A stretch of DNA of 64,000 bases from Streptomyces filamentosus (GTDB taxonomy: Bacteria; Actinomycetota; Actinomycetes; Streptomycetales; Streptomycetaceae), in contig NZ_BNBE01000001.1 of the NCBI RefSeq assembly GCF_014654895.1, positions 1,674,001-1,738,000 of the forward strand, written 5' to 3'. The notes under the pieces were generated by a model. That model saw only the letters and a list, made by a program, of their open reading frames with translations, ran no database searches and had not been told where the DNA came from. Each line of letters opens with the position of its first letter. The first letter of the stretch is position 1. The position numbers and the translations under genes were made by a program. Below, piece by piece: positions 51,542-60,410 of the stretch.

Positions 51542-53146
51542 ATGTCCGAGCCGGCAGAGCAGTACAAGATCGACATTCACACGACCGCGGGCAAGATCGC
51601 GGACCTCAGGCGCCGCATCGACGAGGCCACGCACGCCGGTTCGGAGCGGGCGGTGGAGAAGCAGCACGCGAAGGGGAAGCTGACCGCGCGCGAGCGGATC
51701 GCGCTGCTCCTCGACGAGGGCTCCTTCGTGGAGCTGGACGAGCTGGCCCGGCACCGGTCGACCAACTTCGGCCTGGAGAAGAACCGGCCGTACGGCGACG
51801 GCGTCGTCACCGGCTACGGCACGGTGGACGGCCGTCCGGTGGCCGTGTTCTCGCAGGACTTCACGGTCTTCGGCGGGGCGCTCGGCGAGACGTACGGCCA
51901 GAAGATCATCAAGGTGATGGACTTCGCGCTGAAGACCGGCTGCCCGGTCGTCGGCATCAACGACTCCGGCGGCGCCCGCATCCAGGAGGGCGTGAGCGCG
52001 CTCGGGATGTACGGCGAGATCTTCCGCCGCAACACCCACGCCTCCGGCGTGATCCCGCAGATCTCGCTGGTCGTGGGCCCGTGCGCGGGCGGTGCGGTGT
52101 ACTCCCCCGCGATCACCGACTTCACGGTGATGGTGGACCGGACCTCGCACATGTTCATCACCGGGCCGGACGTCATCAAGACGGTGACCGGCGAGGACGT
52201 GGGCTTCGAGGAGCTGGGCGGCGCCCGGACGCACAACGCGACGTCGGGCGTGGCGCACCACATGGCCGGGGACGAGAAGGACGCCGTCGAGTACGTGAAG
52301 CAGCTGCTCTCGTACCTGCCGTCGAACAACCTCTCGGAGCCGCCGGCCTTCCCGGAGACCGCGGACACCGGGGTGTCGGGCGAGGACCTGGAACTCGACG
52401 CGCTGATCCCGGACTCGGCGAACCAGCCGTACGACATGCACAAGGTCATCGAGCACGTCGTGGACGACGGCGAGTTCCTGGAGACGCAGGCGCTGTTCGC
52501 GCCGAACATCCTCACCGGCTTCGGCCGGGTGGAGGGCTTCCCGGTCGGCATCGTCGCGAACCAGCCGATGCAGTTCGCGGGCTGCCTGGACATCGACGCG
52601 TCGGAGAAGGCCGCGCGGTTCGTGCGGACCTGCGACGCCTTCAACGTCCCGGTGCTCACCTTCGTGGACGTGCCGGGCTTCCTGCCGGGCGTGGACCAGG
52701 AGTACGGCGGCATCATCCGGCGCGGCGCGAAGCTGATCTACGCGTACGCCGAGGCGACCGTCCCGCTGATCACGGTCATCACCCGCAAGGCGTTCGGCGG
52801 CGCGTACGACGTCATGGGCTCCAAGCACCTGGGCGCCGACCTGAACCTGGCGTGGCCGACGGCGCAGATCGCCGTCATGGGCGCGCAGGGCGCCGTCAAC
52901 ATCCTGCACCGCCGCACGATCGCGGAGGCGGAGGCGAACGGCGAGGACGTCGAGGCGGTGCGGGCGCGGCTGATCCAGGAGTACGAGGACACCCTGCTCA
53001 ACCCGTACATCGCGGCCGAGCGCGGGTACATCGACGGGGTGGTCCTCCCGTCCGAGACCCGCTCGCAGATCGTGAAGGGCCTGCGCCAGCTGCGGACGAA
53101 GCGGGAATCCCTGCCTCCGAAGAAGCATGGCAACATCCCGCTCTAG
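51542..53146 (+). CDS. pccB: Acyl-CoA (propionyl-CoA) carboxylase beta subunit
   Basis: 534-aa carboxyltransferase: [40 protein letters not shown] (acyl-CoA side), [18 protein letters not shown], and [20 protein letters not shown] with [20 protein letters not shown] (carboxybiotin side). The residue in the substrate pocket after the second oxyanion hole fits the PccB group, which carboxylates propionyl-CoA to methylmalonyl-CoA, a polyketide building unit. It needs the biotinylated alpha chain AccA2 and the small epsilon chain encoded 20 bp downstream. The start ATG 51542 lies behind GGGAGCC. Confidence 0.95.
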   Translation: MSEPAEQYKIDIHTTAGKIADLRRRIDEATHAGSERAVEKQHAKGKLTARERIALLLDEGSFVELDELARHRSTNFGLEKNRPYGDGVVTGYGTVDGRPVAVFSQDFTVFGGALGETYGQKIIKVMDFALKTGCPVVGINDSGGARIQEGVSALGMYGEIFRRNTHASGVIPQISLVVGPCAGGAVYSPAITDFTVMVDRTSHMFITGPDVIKTVTGEDVGFEELGGARTHNATSGVAHHMAGDEKDAVEYVKQLLSYLPSNNLSEPPAFPETADTGVSGEDLELDALIPDSANQPYDMHKVIEHVVDDGEFLETQALFAPNILTGFGRVEGFPVGIVANQPMQFAGCLDIDASEKAARFVRTCDAFNVPVLTFVDVPGFLPGVDQEYGGIIRRGAKLIYAYAEATVPLITVITRKAFGGAYDVMGSKHLGADLNLAWPTAQIAVMGAQGAVNILHRRTIAEAEANGEDVEAVRARLIQEYEDTLLNPYIAAERGYIDGVVLPSETRSQIVKGLRQLRTKRESLPPKKHGNIPL

Positions 53147-53165
53147 CCCGGGGAGGAACAGCACC

Positions 53166-53375
53166 ATGATCAAGGTCGTACGAGGCAATCCGACGCCCGA
53201 GGAGCTGGCCGCCGCGCTGGCGGTGGTCCAGGCCCGCGCCGCGGCCGTGGCCGCGGCCGCGCAGGGCGGCGGCCCGGCGGTGCCCGAGGGCTGGTCCGAT
53301 CCGTCGCGCATCGCCCGCTCGGTCCGGCCCCGGCCGGGCCCGCGGGCCTGGGCGCGGTCCTACTGGCCGGTCTGA
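53166..53375 (+). CDS. accE: Acyl-CoA carboxylase epsilon subunit
   Basis: 69-aa protein: MIKVVRGNPTPEELAAALAV is the typical start, followed by an Ala-rich helix and a C-terminal part ending PGPRAWARSYWPV, with the Trp residues usual for PccE/AccE. Epsilon chains bind the alpha-beta complex and raise its activity. It lies 19 bp after pccB with a GGGGAGGAA site and so is cotranscribed. Confidence 0.93.
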   Translation: MIKVVRGNPTPEELAAALAVVQARAAAVAAAAQGGGPAVPEGWSDPSRIARSVRPRPGPRAWARSYWPV

Positions 53376-53390
53376 ACCCCGTGACGTGAG

Positions 53391-53428
53391 CGAAGGCCGG
53401 ACCCCGTGTGCGGGGGGTCCGGCCTTCG
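53391..53428. terminator. Terminator between accE and the MFS gene
   Basis: Perfect inverted repeat CGAAGGCCGGACCCC with a short G/T loop. It serves both convergent genes. Confidence 0.85.
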
Positions 53429-53438
53429 TCGTGCGCAC

Positions 53439-54842
53439 TCAGCGCCGCCGCAGGAAGAGCGCGGAGGCGAGGGCGGCCGCCGCCACGAGGGCCGCGTTGA
53501 CGGCGACGGCCCGCGCGATGCCGCCGGGGAGGGCGGCGGCGGTGACGACGACCGCGCTCATGACCGGGGTGCCGAGGGTGATGCCGATCTGCTGGGTCAT
53601 GGTGGCGATGCCGGTGGCCATGCCCTGCTCGCTGTCGGGGAGACCCGAGGTGGCGGTGACCATGAAGCCGACGATGGCGAGCATGTTGCCGACGCCGCCG
53701 GCGAAGGTGGCGGCGAGCAGCAGCCCGTACGTGCTCCGCTCGTCGCCGATGCCGAGGAGGGCGAGGGTGGCGGCGGCCTGGAGGGCGCCGCCGGCGACGA
53801 GGGCGGTCCGGGGCGAGAAGCGGCCGAGGAAGCGGGGGGCGAGCAGGCCGCCGAGGACGGTGCCGGCGCCGAGGACGCCGAAGGAGAGGCCGGCGGCGAG
53901 CGGGGAGAAGCCGAGCACGTCCTGGAGGTGCAGGGTCATCAGGAAGACCAGCGAGGTCTCGGTGGCGAAGGCGGCGAGGCCGGCGAGGTTGCCCCAGACG
54001 ACGGTGCGGCGGCGCAGGATCCGCAGCGGGACGAGGGGCGCGGCGGAGCGCCGCTCGACGAGGAGGAAGGCGGTGAGCAGGGCGGCTGCCGCGGCGAGGG
54101 GGCCGAGCGTGGCGGGGGCGGTCCAGCCGTGCTCGCCGGCGGCGGTGAGGCCGAGGACGAGGGCGAGCAGGCCGCCGGTGACGGTGACGGCGCCGGGCAC
54201 GTCGAGCCGGGGCCGGACGGCGGGACGGCTCTCCTTCAGGACGGCGGGGGCGACGAGGAGGACGGCGAGCGCGACCGGCACGTTGATGAGGAAGGCCCAG
54301 CGCCAGGAGAGCAGGTCGGTGAGGACGCCGCCGAGGACGGCTCCGGTGGTGAAGCCCGCGGACATCAGGGCGCCGTTGAGGCCGAGGGCCTTGTCGCGGA
54401 GCGGGCCCTCGGGGAAGGCGGAGGTGAGCAGGGAGAGCCCGGCGGGGGTGACGGCGGCGGTGGCGAGGCCCTGGGCGACGCGGGCGGCCATGAGGAGTTC
54501 GGGGGTGGTGGCGAGGCCGCCGGCGAGGGAGGCGGCGCCGAGGACGGCCATGCCGGCGAGGAAGACGCGGCGGCGGCCGAGGAGGTCGGCGAGGCGGCCG
54601 AAGAGGAGGGTGAAGCCGGCGGCGGCGAGGGCGAAGGCGGTGGCGATCCACTGGAGTCCGCCGAGGGAGAAGCCGAGTCCTTCGCCGATGACGGGGAGGG
54701 CGACGTTCAGGATCGAGAAGTCGACGGCCAGCATGAACTGGGAGACGAGGAGGACGACGAGGACGAGCCGGGCGCGGCCGTCCATGCGGGTGCCGGGGCG
54801 GCCGGGGGCCGCGGAGGCGGGGGGAGCATCGAGCGCAACCAT
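53439..54842 (-). CDS. MFS drug exporter (14-helix, DHA2 type)
   Basis: 467-aa integral membrane protein with about 14 hydrophobic segments. Motifs: LVLLVSQFMLAVDFSILNVA (TM1), the loop motif LFGRLADLLGRRRVFLAGMA, motif C-like GFTTGAVLGGVLTDLLSWRW and LINVPVALAVLLVAPAVL. These fit EmrB/QacA-type proton-coupled drug exporters. It is divergent from a TetR gene whose probable operator lies over its promoter, so it is likely induced by the compound it exports. The start ATG 54842 directly precedes the operator. Confidence 0.93.
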   Translation of the reverse strand: MVALDAPPASAAPGRPGTRMDGRARLVLVVLLVSQFMLAVDFSILNVALPVIGEGLGFSLGGLQWIATAFALAAAGFTLLFGRLADLLGRRRVFLAGMAVLGAASLAGGLATTPELLMAARVAQGLATAAVTPAGLSLLTSAFPEGPLRDKALGLNGALMSAGFTTGAVLGGVLTDLLSWRWAFLINVPVALAVLLVAPAVLKESRPAVRPRLDVPGAVTVTGGLLALVLGLTAAGEHGWTAPATLGPLAAAAALLTAFLLVERRSAAPLVPLRILRRRTVVWGNLAGLAAFATETSLVFLMTLHLQDVLGFSPLAAGLSFGVLGAGTVLGGLLAPRFLGRFSPRTALVAGGALQAAATLALLGIGDERSTYGLLLAATFAGGVGNMLAIVGFMVTATSGLPDSEQGMATGIATMTQQIGITLGTPVMSAVVVTAAALPGGIARAVAVNAALVAAAALASALFLRRR

Positions 54843-54852
54843 GACAGGACCC

Positions 54853-54878
54853 CTTAATGGGAAGCCGGTTCCGTTAAG
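54853..54878. promoter_or_regulatory. Operator for the TetR regulator of the MFS gene
   Basis: Imperfect palindrome with half-sites CTTAATGGGAA and TTCCGTTAAG around a GCCGG centre. A third half-site CTTAACGGAAC lies at 54908-54918. The repeated CTTAACGGAA unit in the short gap between the two divergent genes is the expected binding site of the TetR-family protein, for both autoregulation and control of the exporter. Confidence 0.75.
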
Positions 54879-54907
54879 ATGAGGGAGACCGTAGCAGACT
54901 GCGGCGC

Positions 54908-54918
54908 CTTAACGGAAC
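54908..54918. promoter_or_regulatory. Additional half-site of the TetR operator
   Basis: CTTAACGGAAC, the same 11-mer as the complement of the right half of the palindrome at 54853-54878 but unpaired. It overlaps the leader of the TetR gene, just before the AGGAG ribosome site. Confidence 0.55.
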
Positions 54919-54929
54919 AGGAGACCCAT

Positions 54930-55544
54930 TTGAGCGAGAGCCCGTCGGCCGTGCCCGGCACCCAGCGCCCCGGAGGCCGTACCGCCAAGGTCCGCCGGGC
55001 GGTCCTCGACGCCACCCAGGAGACCCTCGCCGCGGGCGGCTTCCCCGCCCTGAACATGGACCAGGTCGCCGCCGCCGCGGGCGTCGGCAAGACCACCGTC
55101 TACCGCCGCTGGGGCTCCCCCGTCGGCCTGGTCGCCGACCTCCTGCGGGACATGGCCGAACAGTCCCTGCCGGCCGCCGACACCGGCACCCTCGCGGGCG
55201 ACCTGCGGGCCAACGCCGCCCTCGTGCGGGAGACCCTCACCGACCCCCGGATGGGCGCCGTCTTCCGGGCCGTCATCGCCGCCGCCGCCTTCGACGAGGA
55301 GTGCGCCCGGGCCCTGGGCGGCTTCTACCGCACCCGGCTCGCCGAGTGGGCGGTCGTCGCGGAGCGGGCGGCGGCCCGGGGCGAACTGCCCGCCGGCACC
55401 GACCCGCTGGAGCTGCTGCGGGCCGTCTCGGCGCCGCTCTACTACCGGGCCGTCGTCAGCCAGGAGGAGCCGACCCCCGCCGACGCCGAGCGGGCCGCCG
55501 CGGCCGCCCTCGCCGCCGCCCGGGCGGGCGCGTACGCCCCCTGA
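54930..55544 (+). CDS. TetR-family regulator
   Basis: 204-aa repressor. The start is set at TTG 54930, 8 nt after CAGGAG; a longer frame begins within the operator region and is unlikely. HTH domain: KVRRAVLDATQETLAAGGFP, ALNMDQVAAAAGVGKTTVYR, RWGSPVGLVADLL (residues 18-65). The C-terminal ligand-binding domain (RMGAVFRAVIAAAAFDEECA, LLRAVSAPLYYRAVV) resembles that of TetR_C_11-type regulators. It very probably represses the divergent MFS exporter through the CTTAACGGAA sites. Confidence 0.92.
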   Translation: MSESPSAVPGTQRPGGRTAKVRRAVLDATQETLAAGGFPALNMDQVAAAAGVGKTTVYRRWGSPVGLVADLLRDMAEQSLPAADTGTLAGDLRANAALVRETLTDPRMGAVFRAVIAAAAFDEECARALGGFYRTRLAEWAVVAERAAARGELPAGTDPLELLRAVSAPLYYRAVVSQEEPTPADAERAAAAALAAARAGAYAP

Positions 55545-55636
55545 GCGGCGGCGACGCGGTTGAGCGGGTCCGCCCCGTGGCGCTTGAGTATCCGTACTCA
55601 GGCGCCACGGGCGTCCCCCGGCGCACCATCGGAGGC

Positions 55637-55765
55637 ATGCTGTGGTCGGACCCGGAGAACAAGACGCCCAAGTTCCTGCGCGAGGCGCAGGAGCGCCTGC
55701 GCAGAACGGGCGTACTGCTGGCGCTGGCCATGGTCGTCCTGATGCTCGTGGCGGGCGGTCGCTGA
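55637..55765 (+). CDS. Small single-pass membrane protein (MmpB-like)
   Basis: 42-aa protein: [20 protein letters not shown] then a transmembrane helix ([19 protein letters not shown]). ATG 55637 has a good GGAGG site. Streptomyces has conserved small morphogenic membrane proteins (MmpA/MmpB) with a start like MLWSDPEN; from memory this is MmpB, which lies in the same place between accE and maf, but I cannot confirm it. The stop codon is followed at once by the promoter box of maf. Confidence 0.75.
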   Translation: MLWSDPENKTPKFLREAQERLRRTGVLLALAMVVLMLVAGGR

Positions 55766-55766
55766 G

Positions 55767-55772
55767 TACGCT
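55767..55772 (+). promoter_or_regulatory. -10 box for leaderless maf mRNA
   Basis: TACGCT ends 6 nt before the ATG of maf with no ribosome site between. Confidence 0.45.
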
Positions 55773-55778
55773 GCCCCC

Positions 55779-56399
55779 ATGACTGCTGATCACCAGGGCG
55801 CCGCGCCGCGCCGCCTCGTCCTCGCCTCCGCCTCGCCCGCCCGGCTCGGTCTGCTCCGGCAGGCCGGTCTCGCGCCGGAGGTGATCGTCAGCGGGGTGGA
55901 CGAGGACAAGGTCCACGCGCCGACCCCGGCGGAGCTCGCACTGGCGCTCGCCGAGGCCAAGGCGGCGCACGTCGCGGCCCGGCCGGAGGTGAGCGGCGCG
56001 CTGGTGATCGGCTGCGACTCGGTGCTCGAACTCGACGGGAAGGCGCTGGGCAAGCCGGCCGACGCCGCCGAGGCGACGGCCCGCTGGCACGCCATGCGGG
56101 GCCGGGTCGGCGTCCTCCAGACCGGCCACTGCGTGTACGACACGGAGGCCAAGCGGTACGAGTCGGCGACGGCGGCCACGGTCGTGCGGTTCGGCGAGCC
56201 GACGGACGCGGAGATCGCGGCGTACGTCGCGAGCGGCGAACCGCTGCACGTGGCGGGCGCGTTCACGCTGGACGGCCGGTCGGCGCCGTTCATCGAGGGC
56301 ATCGACGGCGACCCGGGGAACGTGATCGGCCTGTCGCTGCCGCTGCTGCGCCGGCTGCTCGCGAAGCTGGACGTGGGCATCACCGACCTCTGGGCCTGA
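55779..56399 (+). CDS. maf: Maf-family nucleotide pyrophosphatase
   Basis: 206-aa Maf/YhdE protein: [20 protein letters not shown] at the start, VDEDK with the usual acid pair, [20 protein letters not shown] around the catalytic Asp, and [20 protein letters not shown] near the end. Maf proteins hydrolyse dTTP, UTP or modified nucleotides to the monophosphate and can affect septation. It is convergent with a small membrane protein gene with a 25-bp gap. Confidence 0.94.
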   Translation: MTADHQGAAPRRLVLASASPARLGLLRQAGLAPEVIVSGVDEDKVHAPTPAELALALAEAKAAHVAARPEVSGALVIGCDSVLELDGKALGKPADAAEATARWHAMRGRVGVLQTGHCVYDTEAKRYESATAATVVRFGEPTDAEIAAYVASGEPLHVAGAFTLDGRSAPFIEGIDGDPGNVIGLSLPLLRRLLAKLDVGITDLWA

Positions 56400-56424
56400 G
56401 GGGCCCGGGGCTCCTGAGCCCGCG

Positions 56425-56880
56425 TCAGGCTCCGGCGGGCTCCGGGGTCTCGGCGGGCTTCGCCGCCGCCGGGGCCGCGGGCTCCTTGCCGTACGCCACC
56501 AGGGTGAGCACGACGAGTCCGACGACGGTCATCAGGGCGGCGAAGGCGGTCCAGCCGACCAGGCCGACCGCGACGGCCCCGAGGAGGCCGTGGACGACCG
56601 CGCAGCCGATGAGCAGTCCCCGGCCGAGACGGCCGGGGCGGCGGTCGCGGACGCCCGCGAGGAGGGCGACGAGGGAGCAGAGCGCGAGGGCGAGGCCGGA
56701 GGCGATGCCGAGGGCCCAGGTGCCGGTGACCATGTGGTCGGGATCGAGGCCGTCGAGCGACATGGACTGGATCTCCACGAACCGGGCCATGACCGCGTTG
56801 AGTCCGACGACGGCGGGCGCCTCCACGAGGAGGACGGCGGCCGTGACGAGTGCGATCGGTCTGCGGGCCACCTCGGCCAC
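56425..56880 (-). CDS. Membrane protein with four predicted helices
   Basis: 151-aa protein. Hydrophobic segments: PIALVTAAVLLVEAPAVVGL, ALGIASGLALALCSLVALLA, GLLIGCAVVHGLLGAVAVGL and AFAALMTVVGLVVLTLVAYG, with a Pro/Ala-rich cytosolic tail. I know no function; the position between maf and accA2 is conserved in my memory of S. coelicolor. The start MAEVARRPIALVTAAV is the only good one. Confidence 0.85.
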   Translation of the reverse strand: MAEVARRPIALVTAAVLLVEAPAVVGLNAVMARFVEIQSMSLDGLDPDHMVTGTWALGIASGLALALCSLVALLAGVRDRRPGRLGRGLLIGCAVVHGLLGAVAVGLVGWTAFAALMTVVGLVVLTLVAYGKEPAAPAAAKPAETPEPAGA

Positions 56881-57244
56881 CCCCTGGATTCACCTGTTAC
56901 CTGCAGTACGGTCGACAGCGCGAAGGCTACTGGCCGGTAAACCCCTGGACAAGAGTTCGGACCGAACGGGCGGAGGGGGTCGGTCCGGCAAAGAATCATG
57001 GAGTCGTTCGTAGGGACCCGACAAAGAAACCCGAACGGCGACTGGCCCCACGAACAGAGACCTGCGCCACACCTCGGAGCTACTGTGCCGTAAAGGAACC
57101 CTGCGTACCGTGGTGCGACAAGGGATTTCACGACCCGAGCGAGCCTCGAAGCACACTCCGTGTGGGCAAGCTCACCCGTGGGGGCAGGTCGAGGCGCCGT
57201 GTCGGCAGTCCCTAAACTCAGCTTGTTTCAAGGAGGGAGCCATC
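56881..57244. promoter_or_regulatory. Long upstream region of accA2
   Basis: 364 bp without a gene. TAAACT at 57211-57216 is a good -10 candidate about 30 nt before the GTG of accA2. The strong AAGGAGGGAG ribosome site is at 57230-57239. The rest (56880-57200) is of ordinary composition with no clear ORF; some small hairpins are possible. It also carries the promoter of the divergent membrane protein gene. Confidence 0.5.
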
Positions 57245-58999
57245 GTGCGCAAGGTGCTCATCGCCAACCGTGGCGAAATCGCTGTTCGTGTCGCCCGTGC
57301 CTGCCGGGATGCCGGGATCGCCAGCGTAGCCGTCTACGCGGAGCCGGACCGGGACGCTCTGCACGTCCGTGCGGCCGACGAGGCGTTCGCCCTGGGCGGT
57401 GACACCCCGGCGACCAGCTACCTGGACATGGGCAAGGTCCTGCAGGCCGCGAAGGACTCGGGGGCGGACGCGATCCACCCCGGTTACGGCTTCCTCTCGG
57501 AGAACGCGGAGTTCGCCCAGGCCGTGATCGACGCCGGTCTGACGTGGATCGGCCCGCCGCCGCAGGCCATCCGCGACCTCGGTGACAAGGTCGCGGCCCG
57601 GCACATCGCCCAGCGCGCCGGTGCCCCGCTGGTGGCGGGCACCCCGGACCCGGTCTCGGGTGCGGACGAGGTCGTCGCCTTCGCCGAGGAGCACGGTCTG
57701 CCGATCGCGATCAAGGCGGCGTTCGGCGGCGGCGGGCGTGGCCTGAAGGTCGCCCGCACCCTCGAAGAGGTCCCGGAGCTGTACGACTCCGCCGTCCGCG
57801 AGGCCGTCGCCGCGTTCGGGCGGGGCGAGTGCTTCGTCGAGCGGTACCTGGACAAGCCGCGTCACGTGGAGACGCAGTGCCTGGCCGACCAGCACGGCAA
57901 CGTGGTGGTGGTCTCGACGCGTGACTGCTCGCTCCAGCGCCGGCACCAGAAGCTCGTCGAGGAGGCCCCGGCGCCGTTCCTGACGGAGGAGCAGAACGCG
58001 CAGCTGTACGCGGCGTCGAAGGCGATCCTGAAGGAGGCCGGCTATGTCGGCGCCGGCACGGTCGAGTTCCTGGTCGGCATGGACGGCACGATCTCCTTCC
58101 TGGAGGTGAACACGCGTCTGCAGGTGGAGCACCCGGTGACCGAGGAGGTCACGGGCATCGACCTGGTCCGGGAGATGTTCCGGATCGCGGACGGTGAGGA
58201 GCTCGGGTACGGCGACCCGGCCATGCGCGGTCACTCCTTCGAGTTCCGTATCAACGGCGAGGACCCGGGCCGCAACTTCCTCCCGGCCCCGGGCACGGTC
58301 ACCCTCTTCCAGCCGCCGTCCGGTCCGGGTGTCCGCCTGGACGCGGGTGTGGAGTCCGGCAGCGTGATCGGCCCGGCGTGGGACTCGCTGCTCGCGAAGC
58401 TGATCGTGACGGGTGCGACGCGTGAGCAGGCGCTCCAGCGTGCCGCGCGTGCGCTGGCCGAGTTCAGGGTCGAGGGCATGGCGACGGCCATCCCGTTCCA
58501 CCAGGCGGTCGTGGTCGACCCGGCGTTCACCGCGGACCCGTTCCGGGTCCACACCCGGTGGATCGAGACGGAGTTCGTCAACGAGATCAAGCCGTTCGCC
58601 CCGGCCGGCGCGGAGGCGGAGGACGACGAGGCGGGCCGCGAGACGATCGTGGTCGAGGTCGGCGGGAAGCGCCTGGAGGTGTCCCTGCCGTCGAGCCTGG
58701 GCATGACCCTGGCCCGCACGGGTCTGGCCGCCGGCGCGAAGCCGAAGCGCCGGGCGGCGAAGAAGTCAGGCCCGACCGCGTCGGGCGACACCCTGGCCTC
58801 GCCGATGCAGGGCACGATCGTGAAGGTCGCGGTCGAGGAGGGCCAGGAGGTCCAGGAGGGCGACCTGATCGTCGTCCTGGAAGCCATGAAGATGGAACAG
58901 CCCCTCAACGCCCACAAGTCCGGCACCGTCACCGGTCTCAACGCCGAGGTCGGCGCGTCGGTCACCTCCGGCGCCGGCATCTGCGACATCAAGGCCTGA
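57245..58999 (+). CDS. accA2: Acyl-CoA carboxylase alpha subunit (biotin carboxylase + BCCP)
   Basis: 584-aa protein joining a biotin carboxylase (residues 1-450: [56 protein letters not shown]) to a biotin carrier domain at the C-terminus, in which EAMKMEQPL carries the biotinylated Lys near 549. An Ala/Lys-rich linker ([15 protein letters not shown]) separates the parts. It is the shared alpha chain for acetyl- and propionyl-CoA carboxylases and works with PccB and the epsilon subunit encoded 4 kb upstream; BirA adds the biotin. GTG 57245 lies behind AAGGAGGGAG and gives [11 protein letters not shown], the usual start. Upstream frame extension is rejected. Confidence 0.96.
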   Translation: MRKVLIANRGEIAVRVARACRDAGIASVAVYAEPDRDALHVRAADEAFALGGDTPATSYLDMGKVLQAAKDSGADAIHPGYGFLSENAEFAQAVIDAGLTWIGPPPQAIRDLGDKVAARHIAQRAGAPLVAGTPDPVSGADEVVAFAEEHGLPIAIKAAFGGGGRGLKVARTLEEVPELYDSAVREAVAAFGRGECFVERYLDKPRHVETQCLADQHGNVVVVSTRDCSLQRRHQKLVEEAPAPFLTEEQNAQLYAASKAILKEAGYVGAGTVEFLVGMDGTISFLEVNTRLQVEHPVTEEVTGIDLVREMFRIADGEELGYGDPAMRGHSFEFRINGEDPGRNFLPAPGTVTLFQPPSGPGVRLDAGVESGSVIGPAWDSLLAKLIVTGATREQALQRAARALAEFRVEGMATAIPFHQAVVVDPAFTADPFRVHTRWIETEFVNEIKPFAPAGAEAEDDEAGRETIVVEVGGKRLEVSLPSSLGMTLARTGLAAGAKPKRRAAKKSGPTASGDTLASPMQGTIVKVAVEEGQEVQEGDLIVVLEAMKMEQPLNAHKSGTVTGLNAEVGASVTSGAGICDIKA

Positions 59000-59228
59000 C
59001 CACGGACCGGTGACGGTCCGGCAGTCCGGCAGGAGGGCCCGCGGGCAGCCGCCTGGGGGCCCTTCGCCGTACCTGCGGGAAGGCACGGGCGAGGGGGCGG
59101 GGCGGCGGCGCACCGCGTACGAGCGCGTGGGGGCGCGTCCGGAGTCGTACGGGTGAGGGGCGCGGGGCCGTACGGGGACGGCTCAGGCGCGTAACGGGTG
59201 CGGGGCGGTGCGGAGGCGGGTCACGGGC
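59000..59228. other. Spacer between accA2 and the DeoR gene
   Basis: 229 bp, very GC-rich, no gene. It holds several hairpins (for example GGGCCC..GGGCCC near 59037-59062) likely to end accA2 transcription. Confidence 0.45.
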
Positions 59229-60209
59229 TCAGCGGCGGCGCAGGTCCGCGACGCGGGCCGTGCGCTCCATCGGGTCGGCGCCCATGCCGGGGGCGGGGCC
59301 GCGGTACTGGCCCGTGGGGATCCGGCCGCCGCGCTGGACGGGCAGCGGCACGTCGCGGCGCCGGACGCCCGGCGGCAGCTGCTCGCCGGCGGGGGCGCCG
59401 CCCTGGCCGGTGCCGGCCACGGCGATCTGCACGCCCTGGTCGGCGAGGGCCTGGAGCTCGGAGGCGGCCCGCTCGTCGTGGGCGGGCGGCTCGTCGGTGA
59501 CCAGGCGGGTGATCACGTCCGTCGGCACCGTCTGGAACATGGTGTCGGTGCCGAGCTTGGTGTGGTCGGCGAGGACCACGACCTCGGCCGCCGCCTGCAC
59601 CAGCGCCCGGTCCACGCTCGCGGAGAGCATGTTGGACGTGGAGAGGCCGCGCTCGGCGGTGAGCCCGCTGCCCGAGAGGAACGCGCGGGAGACCCGCAGC
59701 CCCTGGAGCGACTGCTCGGCCCCGCTGCCCACCAGGGCGTAGTTGGAGCCGCGCAGGGTGCCGCCCGTCATGACGACCTCGACGCGGTTGGCGTGCGCGA
59801 GGGCCTGGGCGACGAGCAGCGAGTTGGTGACCACGGTGAGGCCGGGCACCCGGGCGAGCCGGCGGGCCAGCTCCTGGGTGGTGGTCCCGGCTCCGACGAC
59901 GATGGCCTCGCCCTCTTCGACGAGGCTCGCGGCCACGTCGGCGATGGCCGTCTTCTCGGCGGTCGCGAGATGGGATTTCTGCGGGAAGCCGGATTCTCGC
60001 GTGAATCCGCCCGGCAACACCGCACCGCCGTGCCGGCGGTCGAGGAGTCCTTCTGCCTCCAGCGCCCGTACGTCACGACGCACGGTCACTTCGGAGGTCT
60101 GGACGACGCGGGCGAGCTCGCGGAGCGACACGGCCCCATTGGCTCGCACCATTTCGAGGATCAACTGGCGACGTTCTGCAGCGAACACGAAACTGACAGT
60201 AACGTGCAC
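59229..60209 (-). CDS. DeoR/GlpR-family regulator
   Basis: 326-aa protein: N-terminal DeoR helix-turn-helix (RRQLILEMVRANGAVSLREL, VVQTSEVTVRRDVRALEAEG) and the sugar-phosphate-isomerase-like sensor domain (VVGAGTTTQELARRLARVPG, VMTGGTLRGSNYALVGSGAE, ADHTKLGTDTMFQ). An extra Pro/Gly/Arg-rich tail of about 60 residues is unusual for the family. DeoR proteins bind phosphorylated sugars; targets are unknown, but purine nucleoside phosphorylase and phosphosugar mutase genes nearby make nucleoside catabolism plausible. GTG 60209 is used with the site GAAGGC. Confidence 0.88.
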   Translation of the reverse strand: MHVTVSFVFAAERRQLILEMVRANGAVSLRELARVVQTSEVTVRRDVRALEAEGLLDRRHGGAVLPGGFTRESGFPQKSHLATAEKTAIADVAASLVEEGEAIVVGAGTTTQELARRLARVPGLTVVTNSLLVAQALAHANRVEVVMTGGTLRGSNYALVGSGAEQSLQGLRVSRAFLSGSGLTAERGLSTSNMLSASVDRALVQAAAEVVVLADHTKLGTDTMFQTVPTDVITRLVTDEPPAHDERAASELQALADQGVQIAVAGTGQGGAPAGEQLPPGVRRRDVPLPVQRGGRIPTGQYRGPAPGMGADPMERTARVADLRRR

Positions 60210-60256
60210 CGCCTTCGGTTTTCAGCACTATGCGCCGGATTGCGGAAGATGCACAC

Positions 60257-60292
60257 GGGCGGGGTCCCCAAGTGGTATGGAGAACCCCGCCC
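60257..60292. terminator. Hairpin between the deoR and quinone reductase genes
   Basis: GGGCGGGGTC..GAACCCCGCCC inverted repeat with an 18-nt loop; a possible terminator. A second short one (GCCCCG TCTTGC CGGGGC) lies at 60315-60332. Confidence 0.45.
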
Positions 60293-60366
60293 TTGATCCG
60301 TGCCGGGCCTGGACTATGCCCCGTCTTGCCGGGGCTTGTCCGAGTCGGTGAACCGTTCCCGCAGGC

Positions 60367-60388
60367 GGGGGCGGTGATGACCGCCCCC
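60367..60388 (-). terminator. Terminator downstream of the quinone reductase gene
   Basis: Perfect 9-bp inverted repeat GGGGGCGGT with a GATG loop about 22 bp past the stop at 60411. Confidence 0.65.
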
Positions 60389-60410
60389 GGCGCCGCCGGG
60401 TGACGGTCCG

